Assembly (NCBI RefSeq): GCF_963678975.1
Contig: NC_089273.1
Location: 27,347,073-27,411,072 of the forward strand
DNA length: 64,000 nt
From: Dysidea avara
Taxonomy: Eukaryota; Porifera; Demospongiae; Dictyoceratida; Dysideidae
Reading direction: 5' to 3'
Each line of letters begins with the position of its first letter. The stretch's first letter is position 1. The position numbers and the translations under genes are program-made. This document shows positions 55,424-64,000 of this stretch, piece by piece. The notes under the pieces were generated by a model. That model did not search any database. It had not been told where the DNA came from and worked only from the letters and a program-made list of their open reading frames with translations.

Positions 55424-57149
55424 CAGGGGCGTAGCTAGCCAGAAGGTGATGGAGGGGCAGGCATGCCCCCACGAAACACTCAAAATCATTCATGATTGCA
55501 AAAAGGCTAATGACCCAATGGTGGGCTAGCCAACATATGGTGTTGTATTATTACAGCTGAAATAACTAGCTACGTAACTATTTCAGTACTGACTGCTTCC
55601 AATCGAGGTAGCTACATTCGTCGAGCATCATCGCACGTGCCACAGCTGTACTCCAACAAATTCATCCACAGTCCCGTAGAGCTAATACTTTAGTGCAAAT
55701 ACAGGTTACTTTACGTTAGCCACAGCCTGTGCTGCAGTCCTAGCACACTGCTGACAGGATGACGTATTCACTTTTTTTTGAAACCATCAGAATAATGATG
55801 AAATGACAAAATTACATACAGAGCCTCGGACACATGCGACTACAAAGATAAGATCCGCGTAGGCATGGCAAGGATACATACAAAAATAATCAAGTACAAA
55901 ACTTAACTTAAAGTGTCCAGGTTGGATTACTACGTGCATAAAAGATTCTCTGAGAGGAAGTTATAGCCACAGCAGCTGCTCTATCAAGCAATGCTTTCGT
56001 CTTGGAGAAACTCAGATTTGAAACTCTTTTCATAGATGTTACTGTCTCTGTAAGGTAATGGCCAAGGCAACCAATTTCAACTGTGTGGTAATGACTAACA
56101 AAACCCAAGCGGTCAAGCTCAGCAATAATTTGCAGATATTCTGGCTTCTCCTGCTTACGTTCTCGTGCAGCAGAAAGGTCAGCACGAGAATTAAATGGGC
56201 AGGTAAGTTCCAGAAGTACAACAGATTTCATTTCTGCATTATATATAACAATGTCAGGTCGGTGAGAACACACTAGTACAGCAGGGGGAATGGTGGCAGG
56301 AGGAGAGTCAGACGCACGTTTGCCATCCAAATCAGCAAATATTTCTACATTATCCAAACAAGCTTGCAACTCAGACATCAAACATAATAAAACAGCATCA
56401 TGACGAAAAGTAAACCTGCCTTGCTGCAAAGCCACAGGACACCCATTTAGCACATGGTGACAAGTTGGACGAGGTGACAAACAAAGTGAACAAGTTGCAC
56501 CAGTTTGTATATGCCAGCGACGTAAATTTAACGGAGTTGGTAATGTATCTGATGAAGCTCGCAGCACAAACGAAAGCTGGCCTGGATGAAAACCCAACCA
56601 CTTCACTCGGCGAAATTCAAATGCCATGTATTGCACGAAATCCCACCTGTCTTGCTAGCAGAACTTGTAAGTTTGACTGATCCACCTGACTGACTGATTG
56701 ACAAAGTAAAAACAGACTGCACTGCCGTACGTACAAAGGTCCAGTGTGATCGACTCGATAAAATAAACTTGGTACATTTATTTAGCTAACACTTTATCAT
56801 CTCGTAGGCAGTGGGTTCGTAGCGTCATTTGGTCTCCTTTGTCACTTGTGAGTTGTGACTCCTGCCGCGGAGAAGCGGGTTACTCTTTTCAGATTCAAAA
56901 ATGTTCTATCACGCGAGTAATCTAGGCTAAATATAGAAGTATGTCTCTAATATTTTCGTTCGATGGATTCACGAGCGAGTTGAATGTTGTGTGTGCGCAT
57001 TCACTAGCAACCCCTGGTGATACCGCGTAGTAGTGTACATAATTTACAGTCATTTGCGTGTCAGTTTAATACTGGTAAACTTGTGACGAAGGTTTAAAAA
57101 AAATCATTTAGTGATGGGGGGCAAATGCCCCCCCTTAGCTACGCCTCTG
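55424..57149. mobile_element. hAT-type element carrying a retroelement ORF (8-bp duplication)
   Basis: TTTATATG is duplicated at 55416-55423 and 57150-57157. Ends CAGGGGCGTAGCTAGCC and TTAGCTACGCCTCTG. Next to each end lie GGGGCAGGCATGCCCCC and GGGGGGCAAATGCCCCCC. No hAT transposase is present; the cargo is the minus-strand ORF 55908-56636. Confidence 0.85.
55908..56636 (-). CDS. Zinc-knuckle plus PD-(D/E)XK-like endonuclease tail of a retroelement
   Basis: The intact 242-codon frame reads LRRWHIQTGATCSLCL, TCHHVLNGCPVALQQGRFTF and RHDAVLLCLM. This is the CxxC...HxxxxC knuckle that follows RT in several non-LTR and RT-like mobile genes. It is followed by CSHRPDIVIYNAEMKSVVLL, ELTCPFNSRADLSAARERKQ and KPEYLQIIAELDRLGF. 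RPDI...(x~12)ELTCPF...K..EYL fits the restriction-like endonuclease fold, with D in RPD, E in ELT and a later K. Upstream in the same frame, LARQDRWDFVQYMAFEF-like coding continues past the ATG at 56636, so the start is not original. RT itself is absent. Inference: a 3'-terminal fragment of an RLE-type retroelement captured by, or inserted into, the hAT element. Confidence 0.65.
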   Translation of the reverse strand: MQYMAFEFRRVKWLGFHPGQLSFVLRASSDTLPTPLNLRRWHIQTGATCSLCLSPRPTCHHVLNGCPVALQQGRFTFRHDAVLLCLMSELQACLDNVEIFADLDGKRASDSPPATIPPAVLVCSHRPDIVIYNAEMKSVVLLELTCPFNSRADLSAARERKQEKPEYLQIIAELDRLGFVSHYHTVEIGCLGHYLTETVTSMKRVSNLSFSKTKALLDRAAAVAITSSQRIFYARSNPTWTL

Positions 57150-57157
57150 TTTATATG

Positions 57158-57713
57158 CACTGCGCATAAAACCAAACAATGAACTCGTACAACCGGTTCA
57201 TGAACCAGGTTTGTAATTCTTAGCAACCAGTTCATATGCGCTGCGCGTTAAACTAAGCATTGGATACTACAAAATTCGACTCGACGCTTCGACATGAGAA
57301 CTCACCGGGTGGAACTAGAGCAACGTACTCTGTAGACAGATCGAGATACTGGTGTGAGAGACACTCGACCAAACAAAGGAAGAGCACACGAGCGCCTTAT
57401 GCGAAAACAACAGGCTGGAGTAAAAGGTTCTGTACTTATACTGTGTGAATTTCTTTTAAACCATTGCCCCTAGCTTAACCGGGCAACTTTTGTTATTATC
57501 TAAAAGGATGAGGCCTAAAAGGTAGCACAGGACGATGTCAAACACAAAAATTTGTAATTAATGGAACCATATAGATGATGGGGCCCTTGGACAATGTTTG
57601 CAAGATCGAGATACTCTAATAGAACAGTCAGCTAATCTAATAAAATAGACACCTTTACAGTTTCACTAGCAGTTTTTTGTATGTTTTGTTGTAATTTCAC
57701 CCCTTGCCATACC
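57158..57713. other. Spacer, no gene seen
   Basis: A CTCTA-N-TAGAG motif pair lies at 57601-57650 next to GGGGCCCTTGGACAATG, possibly a fragment of the GGGGCCC hAT family. Confidence 0.45.
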
Positions 57714-57989
57714 CAGGGGGGTGCAACTGGGGAATTTTGCCCCGGGCCCCAGCCTGTTAGGGCCCCACTTAGGGCCCCTAGCTATGCAGTTTAAAACAGT
57801 GAATTTATGATTCAGCCGCATACTACATCATTACTTTAATTTTTATTAACTTACACCTTAGTGTCTGCCTACCATCATCAATGATCAAAAGAAGTGATTG
57901 GTCTTTGTGCAGTCTTACGACATGGAGGAGAATTCCAAATCCATGACTAGTAATCAGGCGTACGTCGAGATTTATTCCCTTTGCGCCTA

Positions 57990-58127
57990 ATGAATACAAT
58001 TTTAACCGTGCTAATTAGGCACTTATATGACATCGTGACTGACATTCAACAGAAGCCAGAGACTGTGATAGTGAAGCCAGAGACTGTGACTACTGAATCC
58101 TTTGTTATAAAAACTGAAGCCCAGTAA
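57990..58127 (+). CDS. Small ORF upstream of the hAT transposase
   Basis: 45 codons from ATG 57990 to TAA 58125. It contains a short internal repeat, KPETVIV then KPETVTT, caused by a 21-bp tandem duplication (58051-58093). It may be an additional 5' exon or a chance ORF. Not recognised. Confidence 0.25.
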   Translation: MNTILTVLIRHLYDIVTDIQQKPETVIVKPETVTTESFVIKTEAQ

Positions 58128-58350
58128 ACCAGGAAACCTCTGTTAATGACTTGACACCTTAATCGCAAAAATAATGTTACAGCCATGCTGCTATAATTAG
58201 CTATATGTGTGACCAGCTCCTTTTAAGTAAGTATTAACCATTATAGCTTTATGTGTATAAATATACATGCAATTTCAGGTGTATGGTACTGATTTTAGTT
58301 ATTTGAGTATATGTAGCTAACTAGTGATGTGAGTAAGTAGGAGCCTGGCA

Positions 58351-61183
58351 TTGGCTGCCAATGGCATAATAGCTATTAAGGCTTTAGCTATAATGTCAAG
58401 TGTGAAACGGACCTACCTCTCTGGTTCTGAAAAAAGAAAAGCGAAAAAGAAAGGGATTGAAAATGAGAAAAAGGGAAGGCAGACGTTAGAAGAGTGTGGC
58501 TGGTTTGCATGTCAATCTAGTCCAGTAACACAGCCAACAAAATCTCATTCACTGACAGAAGAGGATATTTCAACTGTGCACATCAGTGGTATGTCAGCTT
58601 TGAGCTCCAGTGATGCCTATGTGACGGGACAATGAGATAAGTTGGAGGAAAACATGGAACCTACAGCAGATTGTCATAGTGAAAGGTTTGATGTAATTAT
58701 AGCTATACTGTCTAAGGATTTTTACTCTCTTTACCTGTAGAGGAAATGATGTAGAAATTACCTCATCTTTGCATACTCAAACTCTGCCTTTAAGCAATGA
58801 TAATGAAAATACAGGTAGCTGCTTTTTAGACAACCATGACATCGGTGAATTTGGTCAGCCTTTGCAAGAACTTTACACTGAACACGAAACACCTTCATCT
58901 TCAGCTGATACCAATCATGCCATAACATTGCCTAGTAATGACCCAGCAACTTGGACCCACCTCTCAAATACAATAAGAGAAAATGTTGTCCTGCGTGGTC
59001 CACCAGCAAATCCATCCTGTTTCCCGCGTGATTCCCATGGTAGGAGTTTTCCCTCTAACATATTCGACAAAACATTGCAAAATGGAGAAAAAGCATGTGT
59101 TGACGGGCTTGTATGGAGTCATTCAGCTAGCAAGCTATTTTGTTTTCCCTGTTGTCTCTTTCATGGTGCAGATAATAAACAAGAATCGTCCAAGTTAGCT
59201 CTACCAGATGCTAGAATTCAGGACAATTGGCGAAAGTTGTATGAACAAGTCAAGAGCCATGAACGAAATATGCTTCATGTTTCCCGCTATTTAAAATGGA
59301 AATGCTTAGAGGCAGCATTGAAGAAGAAAACAGGAATAGATGCTGCTATGCAAAGGCAAATAGATGAAGAAACAGCTAAATGGAAGGAAATACTAATATG
59401 CATATTGGATGTCATACTTTTCTTAGCTGAGCGCAACCTTCCATTTAGGGATTAAGCAACAAAATAGGGGATGGAGACAATGGTCTGTTTCTAGGTATAT
59501 TAGAGCTGCTGAGTAAACACAATAAGGTACTAGAAATGCATCTTAACAATGTAAAGCAACATCAGATATCAGAAAGCCGTATGCAAACACACTACCTTTC
59601 ATGGAGATCGCAAAATGAATTTATTGAAGCATGCAGTACACAGGTCCTAGATGCTCTTCTTGCAGAATCTAAGAATGCTATGTATTATAGTGTAATTGTT
59701 GATGCAACCCCAGATGTATCACATACAGAGCAAATTACGTTTGTTCTAAGGTATGTGCACAGAAATGAAGAGAATGTTTGGGATGTAAAAGAGCGTTTTC
59801 TGATGCTTGAAGACTGAAAAAAAGAAAGGAAAAGATATAGCTGACTTGCTATGTAGTGTATTGGAGAAAAATGAAATAAATCTTCAAAACTGCAGGGGTC
59901 AAGGGTATGATAATGGCTCAAACATGTCAGGGATATATAAAGGTGTACAAGCACTAATCTTACAAAAAAAATCCCCAAGCGATATATTTGCCTTGTAGTG
60001 CACACAGCCTTAATCTTTGTGGTGTCCATGCAGCTGAGTCCAGTACAGATGTAAAGTGTTTTTTTTGGGAACATACAAAAGTTGTACAATTTGTTTAGTG
60101 GCAGTGCATCTAGATGGAAAGTTTTACAGGATAAGACAAGTATATCTTTACACAGATTGTCGGAGACTCGATGGAGTGCTCGAATTGATGCTGTAAAACC
60201 CCTGGTAAAAAGGCCCAGGGAGATTTTGAGTGCTTTGGAAACATTGAAAGAGGACTTTGACCTACCGGGTGACTTATACAATGAGGTTGTAGCACTGCAT
60301 AAATGGTTTTTCTCTTTTGAATTCGTTGTTTTGGCAACCTTTTGGTTCAAAGTTTTACAAGCCATTCATAATGTTAGTTGTTTGCTTCAAGGTACTCAAC
60401 TTACTCTAGATGAAGAGATACGGCTGTTTGCACTACTTACCAGTGTTCTGCATCGTATCCGTGAATCATGGTCAGCTATTCTTGATGAGGCTAGAACTGT
60501 GGCATCTAATCTTGGCTTTGAGGAACAGTTTAAACAGAAAAGACAAAGGAAATGTAAAGCTTTACCTGGTGAAGACCCCAGAAATGCTCACATTCATGCT
60601 AATGAAGAAGACAGGTTTCGGATTGATGTTTTTTATGTTGCCTTAGACAAACTAACACAAGAGATTGAATTGAGATCCCAAACAGCAGCAAACATTAAAT
60701 GATATGTTTTCATTTATTTGACAACCAAGTAAAGGTGATGCAGACTCCAATGTTGCAAAAGCTGCTAAACTTGCAAAATTCTACTCAAATGACTTGACAG
60801 TAGATGATTTTTCTGAAGAGATTCTTCACATGACCATGGTAGATGAAGAATTATTTGGAACAGTGTCATCACTTAATCTACTTAACCTAATTTATCAAAA
60901 GGGACTACAGAATATTTTCCCTCAAACATGTATTGCCTTGAGAATTTTAATCACAATACCAGTATCAGTTGCTGAAGGAGAAAGAACCTTTAGCAAACTA
61001 TCAATTGTAAAGAATCATCTGAGATCAACAATGGGACAAGAACGCCTCTCACATCTGATTTTGATGTCATGCGAACATGATTTAGCAAAAGGATTAAATT
61101 ATGACATCATCGATTCTTTTGCATCACTGAGAGCCAGAAGAATTCACTTTCCTTCTTCATCTTCACACTCTTCATATCAATAA
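58351..61183 (+). pseudogene. hAT transposase, ZMYM1/TTF-zinc-finger type (broken)
   Basis: Order of blocks: a basic N-terminus (KRTYLSGSEKRKAKKKG); a TTF-type zinc finger region (NPSCFPRDSHGRSFPSN, LFCFPCCLFHG, ~59015-59165); a DUF4371-like stretch (DNWRKLYEQVKSHERNMLH); the first catalytic aspartate region VDATPDVSHTEQ (59699-59734); the second, GYDNGSNMSG (~59910); AHSLNLCG; RLSETRWSARIDA; and the C-terminal dimerisation domain ALRILITIPVSVAEGERTFS (60940-61000), KNHLRSTMGQERLS. At least six lesions break it: TGA at 58633, shifts near 59452, 59815, 59995 and 60070, and shift/stop near 60700. A 55-bp GT-AG intron (58686-58740) keeps the frame. It would have cut and pasted elements with the GGGGCCC ends. 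Confidence 0.85.
58686..58740 (+). other. Probable 55-bp intron in the transposase gene
   Basis: GAAAG|GTTTGA ... TTACCTGTAG|AGGAAA. Removing it joins ADCHSE to RGNDVEITSS in frame. Confidence 0.5.
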
Positions 61184-61383
61184 CCCTATCAATTTGATCA
61201 GTTGTAATACCTATAGTGTCATAGTGATACCTAAATTCTATGTGTATGACATGTATCAATAATAGTAAAATCATACTTTTCAAAAATTTACATAGTAAAA
61301 GCAAAAGCTGAAGTTAAATTTGTGCATGTGGCAATGTGCTGGCCTACAGAAAAAAAAAAACACAATAAAGTTTCATTATTAAG

Positions 61384-62244
61384 GGGGGTTACTATTCAGT
61401 GGACTGGACTACTGGACTGGAACACTGGACTGGACTACTGGACTGACATATTTTTGGTTTTTACACATTCTGAGGTTGGTTTTATTGAGTCTTGCTAGTA
61501 AGAACCCTTTGGGTACCTGCAGCCCACTTCTAAACACTGAAGACAAACAGTGGAATATGCGAAAACTGCCTCTTAATAATTTCGCTACTCTTCATTATGC
61601 CACTATACAACACTAATTCCTTACCTGGTGTGTAGTAATGCTGCAGGCAGTGCAAGGAACTGAATATGACAGCAATAGTTAACCAGCGATCAACTAGCCA
61701 GTAGACAATCTTTCGAGATATCCTTGAGGAGCAAGCTAGTCTCGCCAACATGGCCAGACCTCTCTAGTCAGTGCAGGGGCTTACCAATTAGAGATTTTTC
61801 AGCATGGGCGCTTATAATCTTTATTTGATAAGCCCCTACACTGAAACAGCGAGACTAGTGAGAGCAAGACTAATGAGACTAGCTTGCTCTAAGTATATAT
61901 CTTGAAGGATATTGTCTACTGGCTAGTTGATTGCTGGTTAATTATTGCTGTCACATTCACTGGCAGAATTCCCTGCACTGCCTGCAGCATTACTACACAC
62001 CAGGTAAGGAATAAGTATTGTATAGTAGCATAATGAACAGTAGAGAAATTATTAAGAGACAGTTTTTGCATATTCCACTGTTTGTCTTCAGTGTTTAGAA
62101 GTGCGCTGCAGGTGCCAAAGGGTTCTTACTAGCAAGACTCCGTAAATCCAACCATAGAATGTGCAAAAGCCAAAAAATATGTCAGTCCAGTAGTCCAGTC
62201 CATTGTTCCAGTCCAGTAGTCCAGTTCACTGAATAGTGATGCCC
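61384..62244. mobile_element. 861-bp Mutator-type palindromic MITE (9-bp duplication)
   Basis: ATTATTAAG is duplicated at 61375-61383 and 62245-62253. Ends GGGGGTTACTATTCAGTG and, complemented, GGGCATCACTATTCAGTG. Arms of ~350 bp contain tandem ACTGGACTACTGGACTGG words. The centre includes GTCTCGCC/AGCGAGAC inverted words. Confidence 0.85.
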
Positions 62245-62280
62245 ATTATTAAGTTCACAGCTAACCAACTGAGCATCCCT

Positions 62281-62320
62281 CTCTCTCTCTCTCACATACA
62301 CACACACACATCTACACACA
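62281..62320. repeat. CT/CA microsatellite
   Basis: CTCTCTCTCTCTCTCAC then ACACACACACAC, within the right end of the hAT element. Confidence 0.85.
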
Positions 62321-62558
62321 TTTAGCTATACTGTAGTAACAGACATTAATGCATGGTTTATACAATGAATCCAATCGAAAATGAGACCCTAAAATACCTC
62401 TAACATTCAATCTCAGAACACTAATTTTTCAAAAAATTTCCTGGGGGGGCATGCCCCCAGACCCTCCTAGATAGCGCATGCTTTGCATGCGAATTGTGTA
62501 TAGGGGCCCCAATTTAACTTCTTGCCCTGGGCCCCTCTATTTCTCTGAGGTGGCCCTG

Positions 62559-63289
62559 GTGGTCATGTGTGCCTGAGGACACACCACACTCTCAGTTACT
62601 GTGTAAGATACATAATTATGCACTATATTCATCATCATTGATGGTTCTCTCAGCTAAGAACAGTGAAATTGTATAGGCTCTCTGGGCTTCTAAACTATGA
62701 AAATTTGGGGGCAAACATCCAAATCACCAACATATCTGTTGTATACAGCATCACCATGTCCCAGAACTGTCCATACATAGAGCCTACAGCTTTTGCTGCA
62801 TTTGGCGACGGAAAAACATGGTAGTGATAGCTGGAGCTGAGCAATGTACGGGCTGGCTTACATGTCTTGCTACAACAACTTGTAGTGTTCCACTGGACTG
62901 CCTCAAACTACACTGTACTGTGATGACATAAAAACATTAAATATGAAGGGCTTTGTGTTCACTTTAAACCTTTCACACTGTGATTATACCATAACCTTAA
63001 ATTGTTTTGATTAAAAGTTGGTGTTTTAGTTAAAATGTACCCTATAAATTAATTTTGGGGAACTTTGAGATGTTGTGAAAGCTATAATGGCTACAACTTC
63101 TGTGGGGCTGTGCCCCCCTGCCAGAAATTCTATACATTGGTCAGCCCCCTCTCATATCAACTACTTCCTCTGCCACTACTCCAACAACTATTTTCTACCT
63201 CTATTGTTTGGGCCTATATACCTTTTAAAATACACACGCATACACAAAACACATGTGTGTACTTCTTTTGAAAGTGTTTGTCTACATGT
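62559..63289. other. No gene seen
   Basis: Spacer. At 63100-63180 is the phrase CTCATATCAACTACTTCCTC, also found at the end of the 22911-23262 MITE, so a MITE fragment is present. Confidence 0.45.
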
Positions 63290-63412
63290 TTTGCTTGTGT
63301 GTAGATGGGTATGTCTGTGTGCATGCATGCATGTATGTGTGTATGTGTGTGTGTGTGTGTGCGTGCGTGCATGCGTGTGTACGTGCGTGCATGCATGCGT
63401 GTGTGTGTGTCA
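63290..63412. repeat. TG/TGCATGCA microsatellite
   Basis: Runs of TGTGTGTG, GCATGCATGCATG and GCGTGCGTGCATGC. The cysteine-rich ORFs here (63075-63461 and minus 63214-63396) are translations of the repeat. Confidence 0.9.
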
Positions 63413-63660
63413 GAGGTGTATGCAGGAATTTAGAAAAGGAGTTTCCACTTTAGATAAATGACTGCTATATTACAGTAGTTTATTTCCTGACAGCTTTTTT
63501 AGAGTATCTCAATGTTTTCACCAAAATTACAATTCAGAACAATGGTACAAGTGTTGCTATTGTGTGAGAGACTAAGATAATAATTTGAAATGTGTCCTGT
63601 TCCATGATAGATTCCGGCTTCCGCATACCTGAAGTTCAACTTGTTAAGGTTTAAACTAGT

Positions 63661-64000
63661 GCTAGGCAGTATTGAAAAATAGCGAATGGTATACCTTCCA
63701 TAAAAAGTATCACGGTATTACTAAGTATCGCGTTATTAATGTAAAAGCCGTTAGTATTAAAGTAACTGCCATTTACCTCAACAAAAGCACCAAATACCCA
63801 TGGTAGGTCAGCAAACCTCAGGTACAAATTACCACAAACAAACTTGTTTACATAGTTTGGTTAGCTGACTACATCAGCACCTGCCTACAAACATTGTCAC
63901 ATTTCTGGTTGCCTTCTAAATATGGGATGAAACAAGCCCACAGGGAGGCCATAGTGCCCAGATGGCATGGCGGTATTAAAAAAACAGGCGGTATCAAAAC
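63661..64000. mobile_element. Start of an element with GGTATTA words (cut by window edge)
   Basis: AGTGCTAGGCAGTATTGAAA begins a region rich in CGGTATTA/AAGTATC words, including inverted GGTATAC. It resembles the ends of hAT elements such as TAGTGTT...GGTATTA at 15226. The right end is outside the window. Confidence 0.4.

Larger units (their letters stand above)
57714..62558 (+). mobile_element. Decayed autonomous hAT element (GGGGCCC family)
   Basis: The left part (CAGGGGGGTGCAACTGGGGA, TTTTGCCCCGGGCCCC) and the right end (GGGGCCC...GCCCTGGGCCCC...GAGGTGGCCCTG) match the two ends of the MITE 37594-37945. The transposase pseudogene lies between. The left terminal ~12 bases of the family are missing and no target duplication is visible. 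A Mutator-type MITE has inserted at 61384-62244. Confidence 0.7.

Noticed and set aside
59685..60365. 226-codon minus-strand ORF
   Set aside because: Antisense shadow of the hAT transposase pseudogene.
63075..63461. Cysteine- and valine-rich ORFs resembling a small secreted peptide
   Set aside because: They are translations of the TG/TGCATG microsatellite.

Overview
The window is eukaryotic, AT-rich, intron-containing DNA that is mostly transposable elements. LTR-free retroelements (CR1/L2-type LINEs, a DIRS-like element), a Helitron, Mutator-, hAT-, Harbinger-, piggyBac- and mariner-type DNA elements, and fragments of TPR and ribonuclease-inhibitor-type leucine-rich-repeat genes all point to a marine invertebrate. 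A demosponge is my best guess, by inference only. There are no bacterial operons, rRNA genes or CRISPR arrays.

Layout. 1-2494 is a large foldback element with hAT-like ends. 3968-10273 is a decayed Helitron on the minus strand, split by a 2.2-kb Mutator-like element (6206-8440, exact 9-bp target duplication) and a 5'-truncated LINE (8691-9343). 10274-19400 has no recognised gene and holds small MITEs plus a 1.5-kb hAT element (15226-16744). 19759-26195 is the only convincing host gene: the 3' exons of a TPR-repeat protein, probably of the NB-ARC/STAND type, with introns full of MITEs. 26200-35300 is repeats, including copy A (31722-33480) of a minisatellite-bearing composite element. 35318-36500 (minus) is a decayed NLR-like LRR gene that runs directly into a broken LINE (36497-39110).

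39371-46340 is a stack of insertions. A DIRS-like retrotransposon is cut by a hAT MITE, by a 2.9-kb TA-flanked element (itself carrying a hAT element), and by a LINE, which in turn carries a 1.5-kb hAT element. Several junctions have exact target duplications, so the order of events can be read. 46343-55060 is copy B of the composite element, with a 2.8-kb minisatellite of about 30-bp half-units. A nearly complete LINE (50142-54370) sits inside it; its ORF1 and ORF2 are in the same frame, separated only by a UGA-CUA stop. 55424-57149 is a hAT-type element with an exact 8-bp target duplication, carrying an intact 242-codon ORF for a retroelement zinc-knuckle/endonuclease tail. 57714-62558 is a decayed autonomous hAT element (ZMYM1/TTF-type transposase) with a Mutator-type MITE in its 3' part.

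Two signals run across families. One is a short motif built on the dyad CTCTA-N-TAGAG, found at about 15 places in unrelated elements. The other is a group of TA-flanked MITEs starting TGTGACC. All family calls rest on reading motifs in the sequence; no database was searched.
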